A DNA stretch of 64,000 bases from an uncultured Clostridia bacterium (lineage in GTDB: Bacteria > Bacillota > Clostridia > UMGS1810): the NCBI GenBank assembly GCA_934454585.1, contig CAKSFP010000012.1:1-64000 (forward strand), in the 5' to 3' direction. Shown piece after piece: positions 53,301 to 62,675 of this stretch. Within the stretch, counting starts at the first letter, position 1. Every line of letters begins with the position of its first letter. A model generated the notes under the pieces. The model worked only from the letters and a program-made list of their open reading frames with translations, did not search any database and was not told the DNA's origin. A program made the translations under genes and the position numbers.

Positions 53301-55171
53301 AATCGCCCGATGACATGTATGATGCTATAGCAAAACAATTTAAGTGGTATTCGGATAGAAATCCGGTATTTACAGAAGTTGGTTCGGCAATTCGAGTACC
53401 ATACACTGCGGGATTTATGTATAATGCACGTTGGGGACTGGATAACCAGACACTTATGGATGGATATATGAATGGGCGCGGGAATATAGTACGTACGCGC
53501 GAAGACATATTCCCATTATTCTTCTCCAAATATATCCAGCAGTATCCGCACAATCTCTCTACAAGCGAGGGACAGACATCAAATAAGTCGCTTTCATATT
53601 CATTGTTATATAATATTCATTTGAAAAATGGTATTGAGTCGGATAGTAAACCAAGCGACAGTAAATGGAGAGCGTTTAGGAATGTCGCTATGATGGCAGA
53701 TGTTGTTCAACCATATCTGTATGGAAAAGAGCTTATGAGTGAGATAGAGTATGACGAATCTACGGGCATAGAACGCGCCAACTATGAGGGAAGTATAGTT
53801 ACTGCGAATCTTACAGAAACACCTTATAGAAATAAGAATGATGTTATAGCGAAATACGGATTTGACTTTAAATCGGCAGACGGCAAGGTATATGGCGGAA
53901 TTTATGACGAGTATAACGGTCATGCATTTGATGATGCGAAAACAATAATGACGCGGGAAACCGATACAGGCGCAGAGATTTATGCGCTTACAACAGCAGA
54001 GGCATTTGATATTTGCGTCCCGACAGATATTGATAATCCAAAGTTGACAGCACATTATCCGGATGGAACAAATACTGAGCTTTCTTATAGAAAGACAGCG
54101 AACGGAATTGTGTTTACATATCCGTACTTTGATATAAATAATGAGAACAATCCGGTTGTTGAACTTGCATTTGGCGGCACACTGGAAGTTAAGAGCTCAA
54201 AGATTATTCCGTATGTAGAAATATCTGCATCCGATGGAAGCCAAGGTGATGTGCCAGATACTGATGCTGTAATGGTGCAGACAAAGATAGATTTGGAAAA
54301 TTATAGCTCGCTTGAATCACTTCCGGAAAAAATCAACGGAACTGTTCGTGTAGAAAATTACAGCGGAAGAGAAATTTCTGCAGAAATTTCTGTGAGTGGA
54401 AATTATTTCGGAAAAACTGCGGATGTTAAAATACCGATAAAGCAAAGCGTGATTCTCGGAAATTACGATTTTGAATTGCCGTTGGGAGATGGCATTTTAG
54501 ACAGTGGAGCAGATCTTAAAGTATCAATAAGCGGCATAAAGCCAATGAGGATGAATGATACTTTGACGGTTACACGGATGCAATATCCGGAAATGATGAC
54601 AGCCGAAGAAGCAAAGGTTGAATATAACATCGACAATATGGTTGTCGACTGGAATATGGATCCTAACCACCTGCCGGAGGGTGTGAAATTTACGAGTCAC
54701 GGAGCTGAAAATCCGTATGGAACGGGATATGTTCTGAAAAATGGAGATTATCTGACATTTGAGGGCGACAATCTCATATTTAAGGATAAAGTTTACTTTG
54801 AGATTGTATATAAGTATAACGATTTAAGACAGCACGATCCGGCGGAACAAAAAATCATTTCGCCTATATCCGGCGTAGGGTTTATAAACAGACAAATTGA
54901 ATTCCGTTATATGCCGGCCAATGATCAGATACGGTTGCTCATAACCTCAGATGAATCTCTTAATGATTTGAGTAGTACTGATGTCTGCCCGATTGAAAAT
55001 GAGTGGTATCATATTATAGCTTGTTATGATGGTACCACGCAGCGCCTGATTATCAATGGCAAAGAGGTATCAAATAAATATTCAGAGTCATTGCACCCTT
55101 ACGAAAACGGGTTTAAAGTAGGCGGAAATATGGATGCTGAAATAGCGTATATTCGTATAGGAGGTAAATAA
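50333..55171 (+). CDS. giant secreted protein with putative glycosidase domain
   Basis: The 1612-residue protein has a signal peptide (about 1-24). After two LamG-like domains comes a copper-amine-oxidase N-type domain at about 405-525, ending NGVLYVPVRAVLEPFGATVS. Residues about 560-1230 look like a large enzyme with a beta-sandwich plus a barrel: candidate acid residues occur in WIEPGYL and FTEVGSAIR. A further Ig-like section and a C-terminal LamG-like domain (about 1460-1612) follow. The family of the central part is not certain; a GH clan with retaining barrels is possible. It is encoded between the two surface protein groups. Confidence 0.55.
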   Translation: MKKTIKIITAALSAWVLLCSSVFAEGNFTYQGESNLFSESFDSRTIASNSSGAAVEQVDGRDVLKLSGENAHLSMKETDTCEYGFSADICMVDASSGSYAGLSIGEGNSGAYRLLIYPKEKKAKILKNNTILAEKKVNLGDWNNVKIAVKDGIIRAMMNNAVVMTVYDATPLSGRGSSVSANGLTAYFSSVLLETESSYYYENFESGAIYSVNSDVIRPAETRGDAAGEWIVQVDEGKNIMTTKGYSSYSKIVYPFAKKEQSNSSAVVLNMKNSDWNAEDGNGFSIYSRYQAGNMSYRLRFYNSTAVIEKVAPSNVVTALATSAKMNISSKNYYEVAFETINDEKGAVTLNAYFDGKLAASAKDTEQPYLSGDYAIECTGEIRPYIDEINCISITEPMYKLYAEGRKQKAVDVYFNDDRVDTTVIMEGTQALMDAAKVAELAEVTVTSNTESGLVAEKYGMKIKIPANSSVYTVNGNEVNMQATAQVINGVLYVPVRAVLEPFGATVSYDNEEKKLNITYDSTLLENSTIYTKDNVILALEPDAKAIRFMKILGSEVSILGDENPIWTCYYVDNNVRALNATNWVDTSQAALPISYGQRWDMGNCTANSLQAEVTGTSYDENTGKLTINYSHKDSDVTMYFTLSGQNVYIDSTVKNKSEYPLQFIESPTGWRVNYSKNNTVIVDQIGYAIEYENVNYQQYTEGYMFNGFIVNGDNPFFVHYVEPEYGKSDKKIRATQSEMKGPQENKGFFTTKKGTIVWAEQGESRDAMKVSIGVYDTLKDAAVEWCESNYPQMRTLDEKAQESIRDKMPHSYQLYSTFVKFKDMKKFADALPGMPMHHIGNKTMHKRTDKNGNEVGDYFDAFPNYFPPSAVHGTEEELADAIGHITNDLGQLFLPRQSLYYYTEGSDFAKDIGVEDESSLAMVRIDGKPQQGIWIEPGYLASPSSKKAQEQYQKYFDKWTGMGANTFFTNVIGAITSYTHRYDFHPDAESPDDMYDAIAKQFKWYSDRNPVFTEVGSAIRVPYTAGFMYNARWGLDNQTLMDGYMNGRGNIVRTREDIFPLFFSKYIQQYPHNLSTSEGQTSNKSLSYSLLYNIHLKNGIESDSKPSDSKWRAFRNVAMMADVVQPYLYGKELMSEIEYDESTGIERANYEGSIVTANLTETPYRNKNDVIAKYGFDFKSADGKVYGGIYDEYNGHAFDDAKTIMTRETDTGAEIYALTTAEAFDICVPTDIDNPKLTAHYPDGTNTELSYRKTANGIVFTYPYFDINNENNPVVELAFGGTLEVKSSKIIPYVEISASDGSQGDVPDTDAVMVQTKIDLENYSSLESLPEKINGTVRVENYSGREISAEISVSGNYFGKTADVKIPIKQSVILGNYDFELPLGDGILDSGADLKVSISGIKPMRMNDTLTVTRMQYPEMMTAEEAKVEYNIDNMVVDWNMDPNHLPEGVKFTSHGAENPYGTGYVLKNGDYLTFEGDNLIFKDKVYFEIVYKYNDLRQHDPAEQKIISPISGVGFINRQIEFRYMPANDQIRLLITSDESLNDLSSTDVCPIENEWYHIIACYDGTTQRLIINGKEVSNKYSESLHPYENGFKVGGNMDAEIAYIRIGGK

Positions 55172-55188
55172 AAAGGGAGACAATTTTT

Positions 55189-56886
55189 ATGAAAAAATAT
55201 TTATTATTTATATTAGCCTTTATCTGCCTGAGCTTTTCAGCTCAGGCGTCTGAGGCGATTGATGTAAACATAAGAGGAAACGGCACAGAAATAACAGTAA
55301 GCGGTACAGTTGCATCTGACAGCAAAGTTTCTGTGTTTGTATCAAAAACAGTTAAAGCTACGGAATATAGGGATGTAGTATTTGCGGATGAAGTGATGTG
55401 CGATAAGGCCGGGGATTTTTCTGTGGTATTTAATATGCCGGATAAGTTCATTCAAGACTATGATGCAACAGGTTCGTATACGGTATATATTGCAGCTGAA
55501 GGATTTGAAAAAAGAAGTGAGCCGCTTGAATATGTTTCTTTGAAAAATCAAAATAATTTATTGAAAACGCTCAATGAGAAAAAAACAAGTGCGGAAATAA
55601 AAGCGTTGCTACTTGCAGATGCTAATGAAAACAGTTTTAAATCAATGGGAATAAACATTGATAGTTATAAGAAGCATACGGAGTTGCAGAATGATATTGC
55701 CGAAATTGTTTTTAATTCAAAACCGTATGCTTCAATTTCTGAATTAAAAACAAAGTATAATGATGCGTTTGCAACTGCGCTGATTAATAACGCAACGAGT
55801 GTAAATGAACTTTCAGCGGAGCTTAAGAACGGCGGATATATCAACTTTAATATTGACGGAATGGATATCTCAAAAGATGCCGATACATTTGAGTTTGTTT
55901 TGGATTATTTGATTAAACACAAAAAATACAACAATATGTCAGAAACGGAAAAAGCTATGAAAGATGGAGTCGTAGTATATGAATTGAGAAATGCCAATAA
56001 GGTGTCTCTGACAGATGTAGTGAAAAAGTATGCTACATATATGGGAGTTAAAACGAATACCAAATATTCATCCTATGAAAACAATGTTACAATGCAGACC
56101 ATTGTAAATGAGCAGACGATCCTCAATCTACCGGCGACGGGAGTAGACAGCATTGCGGTATTTGTTGATAAATTTACTGCACAGCTTGCAGCATATGAGA
56201 CTCCGAGCGGAGGAAATCAAGGCGGCGGTTCGGGTTCCTCTGGAGGAGCAATTGTAGCAGGGATACCGTCTTCATGGAAACCACAGAAAGATTCTGTAAA
56301 CGGCGGCTCCGGAAATAATTCACAGTCGCCGGGAACAGACTTGTTCTCAGACATGGAGAATTTCGAGTGGGCTAAAGAAGCTGTGGAATATTTGCATAAA
56401 GAGGGCATTGTACAAGGCACAGGCGATGCAAAATTCAGCCCGCAGGATAATATCACAAGAGAGCAATTTACTAAAATGGTAGTTGAATTTTCTGGTCTTA
56501 AAGGTGATACGGATTTCATGTTTGATGATGTATTGCCGGATGCATGGTACTGCGATTATATAAAGACTGCATATTCAACAGGCATTATAAGAGGCATTTC
56601 CAACAATATATTTGGTACGGGAAATTCGATGACACGTGAGGATGCGGTTGTGGTTATTGCAAGATGTATGGACATAATCGGGATAACTGCTGATGACATG
56701 AGAGAATATTCTGTATTTTCCGATGAAAATGAAATTGCCGACTACGCAAAGGACAGCGTTGAGACTCTATATAAAAAAGGCATAATAAACGGTATGGAGG
56801 ATGGTGTTTTTGCACCGAAAGCAATCGTTACAAGAGCACAGGCGGCAAAGATGATATATGAACTTTGTAAGATAGGAGAAAAATGA
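55189..56886 (+). CDS. secreted protein with three C-terminal SLH repeats
   Basis: The 565-residue protein has a signal peptide (about 1-20) and a beta-rich section to about residue 110. A helical section to 330, a Gly/Ser linker (GGNQGGGSGSSGGA) and three SLH repeats at about 385-565 (FEWAKEAVEYLHKEGIVQG, then MTREDAVVVIARCMDII) follow. It is anchored to the wall. The helical-linker-SLH C-terminal half is the same design as in the protein at 28259. RBS is AAAGGGAGACA. Confidence 0.75.
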   Translation: MKKYLLFILAFICLSFSAQASEAIDVNIRGNGTEITVSGTVASDSKVSVFVSKTVKATEYRDVVFADEVMCDKAGDFSVVFNMPDKFIQDYDATGSYTVYIAAEGFEKRSEPLEYVSLKNQNNLLKTLNEKKTSAEIKALLLADANENSFKSMGINIDSYKKHTELQNDIAEIVFNSKPYASISELKTKYNDAFATALINNATSVNELSAELKNGGYINFNIDGMDISKDADTFEFVLDYLIKHKKYNNMSETEKAMKDGVVVYELRNANKVSLTDVVKKYATYMGVKTNTKYSSYENNVTMQTIVNEQTILNLPATGVDSIAVFVDKFTAQLAAYETPSGGNQGGGSGSSGGAIVAGIPSSWKPQKDSVNGGSGNNSQSPGTDLFSDMENFEWAKEAVEYLHKEGIVQGTGDAKFSPQDNITREQFTKMVVEFSGLKGDTDFMFDDVLPDAWYCDYIKTAYSTGIIRGISNNIFGTGNSMTREDAVVVIARCMDIIGITADDMREYSVFSDENEIADYAKDSVETLYKKGIINGMEDGVFAPKAIVTRAQAAKMIYELCKIGEK

Positions 56887-56887
56887 T

Positions 56888-59800
56888 ATGAAAAATAAAA
56901 TTATTGCGATATTGTCAGCTCTTTTTGTCCTTCTTTCAGGAGTTTGTGTAGAAGCTGTGGAATATGGCACTGATTTGCTAAACGAAGAATTTGATTCCGG
57001 TTTTGGCAGTTGGGCAAAAGAGGGAGATCCAACAATAGAAAATATAAAAGGAACGAATGCAGTTGTATTGGGTGAAAAGGAAACTGTCACCTATAATCCT
57101 AAAGCCAATGAGCTTGGTTGGGAGGATTCATATAGGGCAACATTTCGGTTAAAAACGAAGGATTGGTCTGCGCAAGGCAACCCAACAATGCTTTTTCGCA
57201 TGAAGTCGCAGGGAGGCTCACAGGTTTATCTTATCTATTACAATTCACAAGGTTTTGGCATTCAGAGGCTTAATCCAACCCTCCCGACAAGAGATTTTTT
57301 TGCACAGGGATGGTCGGGAAGCATAAATGCGGATGCCTCGCAATGGCATGACATTTCTATTGATGCAATCAGAAATCTTGACAAATCAATGACACTCAGA
57401 ATATATTTTGACGGCGAAAAGCAGCTTGAGGTTATAGATACGGATGTTGAGGAAATGCCTATAACCGGCGGAGTTATGTTCGGTAACTGGATGGCGGATA
57501 ATAAGGTTTACTTGGATAGTGTAACAGTACAGCCAATCATAATTAAAAATGATACTTCAAATCCAGATGATCCTGCAACTGATACAATTGGTACAAATTA
57601 TGAAGAAGATGCAACATTGTTAAGACTTTTGGGCATTATGGATAATTATACTGATAAATTGTTTAAGGGCGATTTTATAATGACTCGCGAAGAATTTGTA
57701 AAATGTGTTGTATCTATGTTGGGTTATGACGAAATGGCAAAGGCCTCAAATGGCAAATGTAGTTTTACGGATGTTACCGAAACGATGGCGGGGTATGTAT
57801 CCACTGCGGAACATCTGGGTATTATCAGTGGTGTAGGAAACGATAAATTTGAGCCGGAACGGGCATTAACATTTGATGAAGCTGTGAAAATTCTTGTTTG
57901 TGCTTTAGGCTATGACATGGGTGACTTGACATATCCTTTGGGTTACAAAATAAAAGCTGGAGAAATTGGGCTTTTGAAGGGTATCGTGGAGCAAGATACA
58001 TCAAGAGGGAGCATATCAAGATTAATTGTTAACGCTTTGGATATTCCGATTATAGAATTTATTGGTAATAAGTATGGCATAGGCGACACTATTTTAGAAC
58101 ATAGAGGCATATATTCGGGAAAGGGTATTCTTACCGATGACGGAATAACCTCCTATACGGGAACGAGTGCAGTTTCAAAAGACAGAGTATGTATTGACCA
58201 TGTAAATTATAAAAGTGGTATTACATCAGCAAATAAATACTTTGCTCAGAAAGTATCATATTACTACCAAGACAATGATGGTGATTATGAGCTTATATAT
58301 ATTCGTCCCACAGATGATAATGTCATTTATACTGTAGACAGTGATGATTTTGACTCGAAAACTACAAAACAGACAGCGGTTTTTTATAAAAATGATAAAA
58401 AGAAACAGATAAAAATTTCGCCGGTATGTAATTTCGTCTATAATGGAAAAGTATATCCAGAGATAAGCGATGCTGAATTGATACCAAAAGACGGAAAAAT
58501 TACAATGATTGATAATAATAACGATAATTCTATTGATGCATTTTTTATATCTGATTATATAACCGTTGTTGTTCAAAATATATCAGAGAATACAAAAACT
58601 GTATACAATATGATTAGCGAAACTCAAAATCTCATACTTGATGAAAAAGAAAAGACAATAGATATGTATAAAGGTGATGAGAAAATTCAATTTTCTCAGA
58701 TTAAAACCGGAGATGTTATAAAAGCTGCTATATCAAGGGATAAAGAATATATCAAGTTAATGATATCGTCAAATAAGGTTTCCGGCATAATTAAACAAAT
58801 TGATGAAAAAGGCGTTGTTATAGACGGGAAGGAATATCAGTTCGGTAAAAATCTTGCGAATACTGATTTTAGTACGGGTTCAGCATATCTCCTTAGGCTT
58901 GATCATGAGGGGAGAATCGCTTATGCGGAATATAACATGAGCCAAAATAATGCATATGGATACATGACAAAAAGCTACTATGATGATAGGGCGGAAAAGG
59001 GTTATATAAAAGTATATACGGCAGCTGGGGAATGGCAGAAGTTTGAACTTGCAAATAAGGTACGGTTCAATGATACTTCCAAAAAAACAGAAGCGCTTTA
59101 TAATGAAAATGTATTGACTCCTCAATTGATTGTATATACGCTTAATTCTCAGGGACTTGTTACTAAAATTAAAACGGGAGTAAGTGGTGCCAAAGGAGAA
59201 GCAATGAATTTTGCAGAATTAAGCGGAAAATACATATATGCGAATCGTTCGTTTAACTCCACATATTTTCTTACGGATGCGCTGATTTTTGCGATTCCCG
59301 CCAACCTTGATGACATAGAGCTTTATCGCGTAACGAATTGCGACTACCTTAGGGATGGGCAGGACTATAATGCAAAGGTTTACAATATAGAAGAGAATTG
59401 TCCGGAAGTAGCGGTTGTTGAAGAAATTGATACATACGATACCGAACCTTTTGTATCATCTTCGGTTTTATTGATAGATAAGGTATCAGCAGCCTTGAAT
59501 TATAATGACGTGGCGGTAACAAAGCTTAAAGGATTTTGCGGGAATCAAGAGGTTGAGTATTTTTTTGATGAGAGTGTGGATGCTTCTGAACTTGAAGCAG
59601 GTGACATTATTCAATTTACATTAAATGCGGATAATGAAATTATTAACAAAAAATTGTTGGTGGATGCAAGTAATTTAACTTATAAAGATGAGGGAGGCTT
59701 CTATTCTAATACAAGAAAGGTTGTTGGCAAGGTGTGCAGAGCTTATCCGAGCGCAAAACGGTTTGCTTTAAATCTTGATGGAAGTACAGAGGTTAAGGAG

Positions 59801-59974
59801 GATTCGGTATGGGGCGAGTGCTCGCGTATCGCTTCAAATATATATGTTTATGACAGAGCCATGAGGAATGGAGGAGCGTCGCTCGGAACAGTTAATGATA
59901 TTGAAGCAGGGTGTGATATATTCCTGAGAATGGATAGAGAATGGATATATGATATTGTAGTTTATAGGAATTAG
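56888..59974 (+). CDS. secreted protein with binding domain, SLH-like repeats and long tail
   Basis: The 1028-residue protein has a signal peptide (about 1-22), a concanavalin-like domain at about 25-220 (LNEEFDSGFGSWAKEGDP) and SLH-like repeats at about 240-400 (MTREEFVKCVVSMLGYDEMA, then TFDEAVKILVCALGYDMG). The last 600 residues are beta-rich repeats without known motif. The last two parts correspond to the protein at 32052. It starts 1 base after the preceding stop with GGAG as site, so the two are coupled. Confidence 0.65.
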   Translation: MKNKIIAILSALFVLLSGVCVEAVEYGTDLLNEEFDSGFGSWAKEGDPTIENIKGTNAVVLGEKETVTYNPKANELGWEDSYRATFRLKTKDWSAQGNPTMLFRMKSQGGSQVYLIYYNSQGFGIQRLNPTLPTRDFFAQGWSGSINADASQWHDISIDAIRNLDKSMTLRIYFDGEKQLEVIDTDVEEMPITGGVMFGNWMADNKVYLDSVTVQPIIIKNDTSNPDDPATDTIGTNYEEDATLLRLLGIMDNYTDKLFKGDFIMTREEFVKCVVSMLGYDEMAKASNGKCSFTDVTETMAGYVSTAEHLGIISGVGNDKFEPERALTFDEAVKILVCALGYDMGDLTYPLGYKIKAGEIGLLKGIVEQDTSRGSISRLIVNALDIPIIEFIGNKYGIGDTILEHRGIYSGKGILTDDGITSYTGTSAVSKDRVCIDHVNYKSGITSANKYFAQKVSYYYQDNDGDYELIYIRPTDDNVIYTVDSDDFDSKTTKQTAVFYKNDKKKQIKISPVCNFVYNGKVYPEISDAELIPKDGKITMIDNNNDNSIDAFFISDYITVVVQNISENTKTVYNMISETQNLILDEKEKTIDMYKGDEKIQFSQIKTGDVIKAAISRDKEYIKLMISSNKVSGIIKQIDEKGVVIDGKEYQFGKNLANTDFSTGSAYLLRLDHEGRIAYAEYNMSQNNAYGYMTKSYYDDRAEKGYIKVYTAAGEWQKFELANKVRFNDTSKKTEALYNENVLTPQLIVYTLNSQGLVTKIKTGVSGAKGEAMNFAELSGKYIYANRSFNSTYFLTDALIFAIPANLDDIELYRVTNCDYLRDGQDYNAKVYNIEENCPEVAVVEEIDTYDTEPFVSSSVLLIDKVSAALNYNDVAVTKLKGFCGNQEVEYFFDESVDASELEAGDIIQFTLNADNEIINKKLLVDASNLTYKDEGGFYSNTRKVVGKVCRAYPSAKRFALNLDGSTEVKEDSVWGECSRIASNIYVYDRAMRNGGASLGTVNDIEAGCDIFLRMDREWIYDIVVYRN

Positions 59975-59977
59975 TGG

Positions 59978-60013
59978 ATTTTGCGCGATGATATAAATAT
60001 TATCGCGCAAAAT
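59978..60013 (+). terminator. terminator after the SLH pair
   Basis: ATTTTGCGCGAT (59978-59989) pairs perfectly with ATCGCGCAAAAT (60002-60013), loop 12 bases. The arms have A/T ends, so it could work in both directions. It lies 3 bases after the stop. Confidence 0.6.
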
Positions 60014-60048
60014 TAATATACAATATCAAAAATGGAGGATAATAAAAA

Positions 60049-61617
60049 ATGATAACACCAGAGTGGCTTGAAAAGGCTGTATTTTATAATGTGTACCCTC
60101 AGTCATTTTATGATTCCAACAGTGACGGAATAGGTGATTTAAACGGAATAACTGAGAAACTTAATTACATCAAAGATATGGGATTTACAGCTATATGGCT
60201 TAATCCATTTTATGAATCTTCTTATCGAGATGGAGGATATGATGTAACGGATTTTTATAAGGTAGGAAAACGATATGGAACAAATACTGATTTTGAACGG
60301 CTTTGTGCCACCGCTCACCAAAAAGGCATAAAGGTATGTGTTGATCTTGTTGCGGGACATACGTCATTGGAATGCAAATGGTTTCAAAAATCTTGCTGCG
60401 CCGAGAAAAACGAATACACGAACCGATATGTTTGGACTGATAATTGGCTGAATATTTATAATGGAGAATGTATAGGCGGGTATGCTCAGCGTAATGGTGC
60501 GTATATGAAGAATTTTTTCTATTGTCAGCCAGCGCTGAATTACGGATTTGCAAATATTGATGAACCGTCATGGCAGCTACCGCCGGATCATCCAGACTGC
60601 CGCAGGACAAAACAGGAGCTTATCAATATTATGGAATACTGGATAATGCTTGGAGCGGATGGTTTTCGTGTGGATTTGGCATCATCTTTGATAAAGAATG
60701 ATTATGACGGCAGCGTCATAATCAAATTCTGGCAGGAAATACGTACGATTTTTGATGAGAAATATCCTGAATGTGTCCTTATTTCTGAATGGTCACATCC
60801 GAGCCGAGCTATCGCGGCAGGATTTCATATTGATTTTCTTATTCACGCAGTCTTTCCCGCATATACCAGTCTTTTTAGAGCGGAGGATGAGAGAAATATC
60901 CCAAGAATATTCTTTGGTGACAGCTTTTTTGATACCAGAGGGAATGGCAATATAGAAACATTTCTGAATGATTATCTTGACGAATATGAAAAAACAAAAG
61001 ACAACGGTTTTATTTCTATTCCTACAGGTAATCATGATCTTACAAGAATAAGTTATGGAAGAACAAATAAAGAGCTTGAGGCTATCTTTGCATTTATTAT
61101 GACCATGCCGGGAATACCCTTTGTGTATTATGGCGATGAAATAGGAATGGAATATATTCCGAATATGCCGTCTAAGGAAGGTGGTTTTACGCGCACAGGC
61201 TCAAGAACACCTATGCAGTGGAAGAAAGGTAAAAATGCTGGATTTTCTGATGGGGAAAAGGAACTTTTATATCTTCCGGTAAACGAAAACGGCGTCAATG
61301 TTGAAGAACAGCTTGGTGATGAAAATTCTTTGCTTAATAAAGTTAAGGAATTAATTGCTTTGAGAAAAACTACTCAGGCGCTTTCTGCAAGTGGTGGTAT
61401 TGAGTTTTTGAACAGAAAAGACGGCGGCTATCCCCTTGTATATAAAAGAAGCAGTAATGATGAGGAATATTTAATATGTATAAATCCTTCAAATGAAGAT
61501 AAAAAATTTGAAATGAAATTATGTGCGGATGTAATTATGCAAAACGGAAACATTAAACTTTCCGAAGAGGGAATTGTGCTTGGTGCGGTGAGCTATGCAA
61601 TATTGAAGTTAAAATAA
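60049..61617 (+). CDS. GH13 alpha-amylase family glycosidase
   Basis: The 522-residue cytoplasmic protein opens AVFYNVYPQSFYDSNSDGIG, as in oligo-1,6-glucosidase/neopullulanase-type GH13 members. The nucleophile is D209 (GFRVDL), the acid/base E247 (LISEW) and the third acid D330 (GNHD). Conserved region I reads VDLVAGHTS, with a Gly in place of the usual Asn before His104, which is unusual. Small C-terminal beta domain to 522. Substrate probably alpha-glucan oligosaccharide, so its place in a pectin locus is odd. RBS is TGGAGGATAATAA. Confidence 0.85.
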   Translation: MITPEWLEKAVFYNVYPQSFYDSNSDGIGDLNGITEKLNYIKDMGFTAIWLNPFYESSYRDGGYDVTDFYKVGKRYGTNTDFERLCATAHQKGIKVCVDLVAGHTSLECKWFQKSCCAEKNEYTNRYVWTDNWLNIYNGECIGGYAQRNGAYMKNFFYCQPALNYGFANIDEPSWQLPPDHPDCRRTKQELINIMEYWIMLGADGFRVDLASSLIKNDYDGSVIIKFWQEIRTIFDEKYPECVLISEWSHPSRAIAAGFHIDFLIHAVFPAYTSLFRAEDERNIPRIFFGDSFFDTRGNGNIETFLNDYLDEYEKTKDNGFISIPTGNHDLTRISYGRTNKELEAIFAFIMTMPGIPFVYYGDEIGMEYIPNMPSKEGGFTRTGSRTPMQWKKGKNAGFSDGEKELLYLPVNENGVNVEEQLGDENSLLNKVKELIALRKTTQALSASGGIEFLNRKDGGYPLVYKRSSNDEEYLICINPSNEDKKFEMKLCADVIMQNGNIKLSEEGIVLGAVSYAILKLK

Positions 61618-61790
61618 GATTGTGTATGATATATTTCTTTAATTGAAGAAAGATTAAAGATTTATGACGAAAAATTTTATTTTAATAAAACAGAATAAAT
61701 GATATAATTGAATTGTAAGAAATTATTTAAGAATAATCGACTATAAAAAGCAATGCTTAGATGCCTTGTGATAAGGAAGGGCGAAATGAT

Positions 61791-62675
61791 ATGAAAAGTA
61801 AGAAGCTAAAAAATAACAGAAAATATTATAATTTATTATACATACTTCCGTTATTTGTTTTTATGATGGCGTTTATGCTGATGCCGTTTGTTACAGGTAT
61901 TGTGAAATCATTGTATAAATATGATGCAATATCAATAAATGAGTTTATAGGTTTACGAAACTATATTGATTTGTTTACAAAAGACGGTAAGTTTATCATA
62001 GCATTGAAGAATATGGTATTTTTACTTTTTGCTATGGTATTTTGTTTTAGCTTTTCGGTAATAGCGGCAAAATTGACTTTGATGGTGAAAAGCAAAAAGA
62101 AACAATATTTATTCCGTGTGCTGTTATTCTTGCCTATGGCTATACCAAGCGTGGTAACTATGATGATGTGGAAGTTTTTATACTATCCTGAAATCGGAGC
62201 TTTTGCTCATATATTCAAATGGTTTGGCGCAACATTTCCCAATGTTTTGGGAACAGAAAAATTTGTACTGTGGGCAATTGTGCTTATAGGATTTCCATGG
62301 ATTTCAGGATTTAATTATATCATAGTAACTTCTGCACTTCAGGGAGTAGATGCGGGGCTTATCGAAGGAGCGAAGATTGACGGGGCTGGTTTTCTCAAGA
62401 TATTTTTTCGAATTGAATTACCGCTTATCGCACCGCAATTAAAGACACTTGTAACTTTGGCTCTTATCGGTCAGATACAGGAATATGAAAGATTTTTAAT
62501 CTTAACAAACGGAGGTCCGAATAACGCATCGCTTGTACCGGGGCTACATATGTACAAGATGGCATTTTCATCGGGAAACAGCCAATATGGATATGCTTGT
62601 GCAATATCAGTTGTTTTATTTATAATTACACTTGTGCTTAGTATTATTGTTATGAGAAGAAAGAAGGAAAGTTAA
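61791..62675 (+). CDS. ABC sugar transporter permease, MalF/UgpA type
   Basis: Start is ATG 61791 (MKSKKLKNNRKYYN), after GGAAGGGCG; the longer frame to 61761 has no site. The 294-residue protein has six membrane helices; the EAA loop reads EGAKIDGAGFLKIFFRIELP (about 197-216). It differs from the LplB/YtcP pair, so it is a second uptake system, whose partner permease and binding protein are not in the window. It overlaps the GH78 start by one base. Confidence 0.85.
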   Translation: MKSKKLKNNRKYYNLLYILPLFVFMMAFMLMPFVTGIVKSLYKYDAISINEFIGLRNYIDLFTKDGKFIIALKNMVFLLFAMVFCFSFSVIAAKLTLMVKSKKKQYLFRVLLFLPMAIPSVVTMMMWKFLYYPEIGAFAHIFKWFGATFPNVLGTEKFVLWAIVLIGFPWISGFNYIIVTSALQGVDAGLIEGAKIDGAGFLKIFFRIELPLIAPQLKTLVTLALIGQIQEYERFLILTNGGPNNASLVPGLHMYKMAFSSGNSQYGYACAISVVLFIITLVLSIIVMRRKKES

